A program made the position numbers and the translations under genes. A stretch of DNA of 16,281 nucleotides, taken from JAFHCF01 sp048497495 (lineage in GTDB: Bacteria > Pseudomonadota > Alphaproteobacteria > Rhizobiales > Ancalomicrobiaceae). Location of the stretch: assembly GCA_048497495.1 (NCBI GenBank), contig JAFHCF010000128.1, forward strand, positions 1-16,281. The letters are read 5' to 3'. Below, piece by piece: positions 13,630-16,281 of the stretch (positions are counted from its first letter, which is position 1; each line of letters starts with the position of its first letter). The notes under the pieces are model-generated. The model searched no databases. It had not been told where the DNA came from and saw only the letters and a program-made list of their open reading frames with translations.

Positions 13630-13914
13630 ATGACGATTCGCTCGACGACCCTGCTGACGCTGGCGGCCCTCGCGGCGCTGCCGCTTCCCGCCGTGGCCCA
13701 GGACTTCGCGTCGATGAGCTGCCCCCAGCTCTGGTACGCCCGCAACGCCATGCTGAAGGCTCATCGCTTCTGCTTCACCGAGCCCCGCGCCGTGAAGACC
13801 TTCGGCAACGACGGCTGCTCCATCACCATGAAGAGCCGCGTGCCCTTGACCGAGCGCCAGCGCGGCGACACCGCCCGCATCGTCCTGACCGAGCGCATCA
13901 AGCTCTGCCCGTGA
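13630..13914 (+). CDS. Small secreted four-cysteine protein, YARHG-like
   Basis: A 94-residue precursor with a Sec signal peptide: a basic start, a hydrophobic run (residues 8-22) and a likely AVA/QD cleavage after 23. The mature part of about 71 residues has four cysteines (31, 48, 63, 93), suggesting two disulfides in the periplasm. The pattern CPQLWYARN (31-39), CF (48-49), FGNDGC (58-63) and a final ER..LC resembles the YARHG domain found in many small Hyphomicrobiales secreted proteins; the classic YARHG string is degenerate here. ATG 13630 is 6 nt after GGAGG (13619-13623); an ATG at 13624 is adjacent to that site and less likely. It lies between pccB and pccA. Function unknown. Confidence 0.8.
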   Translation: MTIRSTTLLTLAALAALPLPAVAQDFASMSCPQLWYARNAMLKAHRFCFTEPRAVKTFGNDGCSITMKSRVPLTERQRGDTARIVLTERIKLCP

Positions 13915-13996
13915 GCGTTTCGCCCCGGGACGGGGCGGCGGCGAGGCCTTCCGGGCATTTCCCACGGGCTCGTCCGCGCCCCACCTTTCGGCTGAG

Positions 13997-14025
13997 TTGC
14001 GGTCCCCTACGGAAGCGCCTAGAAA
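13997..14025 (+). promoter_or_regulatory. pccA: Possible pccA promoter
   Basis: TTGCGG (13997-14002) and TAGAAA (14020-14025) are separated by 17 bp, a moderate sigma-70 match. The implied start lies about 35 nt upstream of the pccA ATG. This would let pccA be transcribed separately from pccB despite the hairpin between them. Confidence 0.35.
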
Positions 14026-14067
14026 CGCGCCGGTCGAAGATTTTTCCCATGGAAACGGTGCCGCTTC

Positions 14068-16083
<2,016 letters not shown>

Positions 16084-16129
16084 GCCGTGGGCGCCCGGGC
16101 CGGTCCCGGAGCGACGATCGAGAGTTCGC

Positions 16130-16154
16130 GACGGGCGCCCTCGGGGCGCCCGTC
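16130..16154 (+). terminator. Terminator-like hairpin after pccA
   Basis: A perfect 11-bp stem (16130-16140 with 16144-16154, core ACGGGCGCCC/GGGCGCCCGT) has a TCG loop, 46 bp after the pccA stop. It is followed by TTCGTCTC, a weak T-rich tail. The rest of the window, 16155-16281, shows no gene. Confidence 0.65.
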
Positions 16155-16281
16155 TTCGTCTCACGATCTGGCGTGGCCCGCGTCGCCGCGCGGCACGCGC
16201 CCTCGAACGTCGACCCGCCTCCGGGTTTCCACGGCTATCGCGAGACCCTGCTCCCCGCTTATCAATAGAAGCGGCCCCCGG

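Overview
This window is a gene-dense, very GC-rich stretch of what is most likely an alphaproteobacterial (Hyphomicrobiales/Rhizobiales-like) chromosome. The inference rests on an ATP12-type F1-ATPase chaperone, a bioMNY biotin transporter, a YARHG-like secreted protein, a crcB - RluA-family - HAD - ATP12 gene order, and a RIME-like intergenic palindromic repeat of the rhizobial type. No plasmid, phage or CRISPR hallmark is visible, and most genes are housekeeping or metabolic.

Layout. Positions 1-422 are non-coding and hold hairpins, an inverted pair of about 45-bp RIME-like repeats, and an AT-rich possible promoter. Two plus-strand genes follow: an AEC-family permease (423-1352) and the replication-associated AAA+ ATPase rarA (1510-2820). 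A strong hairpin at 2821-2848 separates rarA from a convergent minus-strand block. Read in its own direction, that block is bioM, bioN, bioY (6924 down to 4995, with ATGA start/stop overlaps) and then a Tat-exported 5'-nucleotidase/cyclic phosphodiesterase family protein (4884-2857). Divergent from bioM are crcB/fluC (fluoride channel) and an RluA-family pseudouridine synthase.

Between 8674 and 9374 lies a minus-strand toxin-antitoxin pair: a RelE toxin with the full catalytic residue set and a Phd/YefM-like antitoxin. Its promoter carries two inverted repeats. Next come a second, divergent RluA-family paralogue (9375-10277), a HAD phosphatase with a TTG start, and the ATP12 chaperone. The right-hand part encodes propionyl-CoA carboxylase, with pccB (11956-13488), a small secreted four-cysteine YARHG-like protein (13630-13914) and pccA (14068-16083). 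Strong hairpins follow pccB and pccA.

How it fits together. The pcc genes make a biotin-dependent enzyme with its biotinyl lysine near residue 637 of PccA. The bioMNY operon imports the cofactor, so biotin supply and use are both encoded here, although in separate transcription units. I see no clearly undescribed system. The parts most worth a second look are the toxin-antitoxin unit with its double operator and an adjacent nested dyad between two RluA paralogues, the CGTGATAATCACG palindrome upstream of pccB, the YARHG-like protein between the carboxylase subunits, and a possible BioR-type site upstream of bioM.
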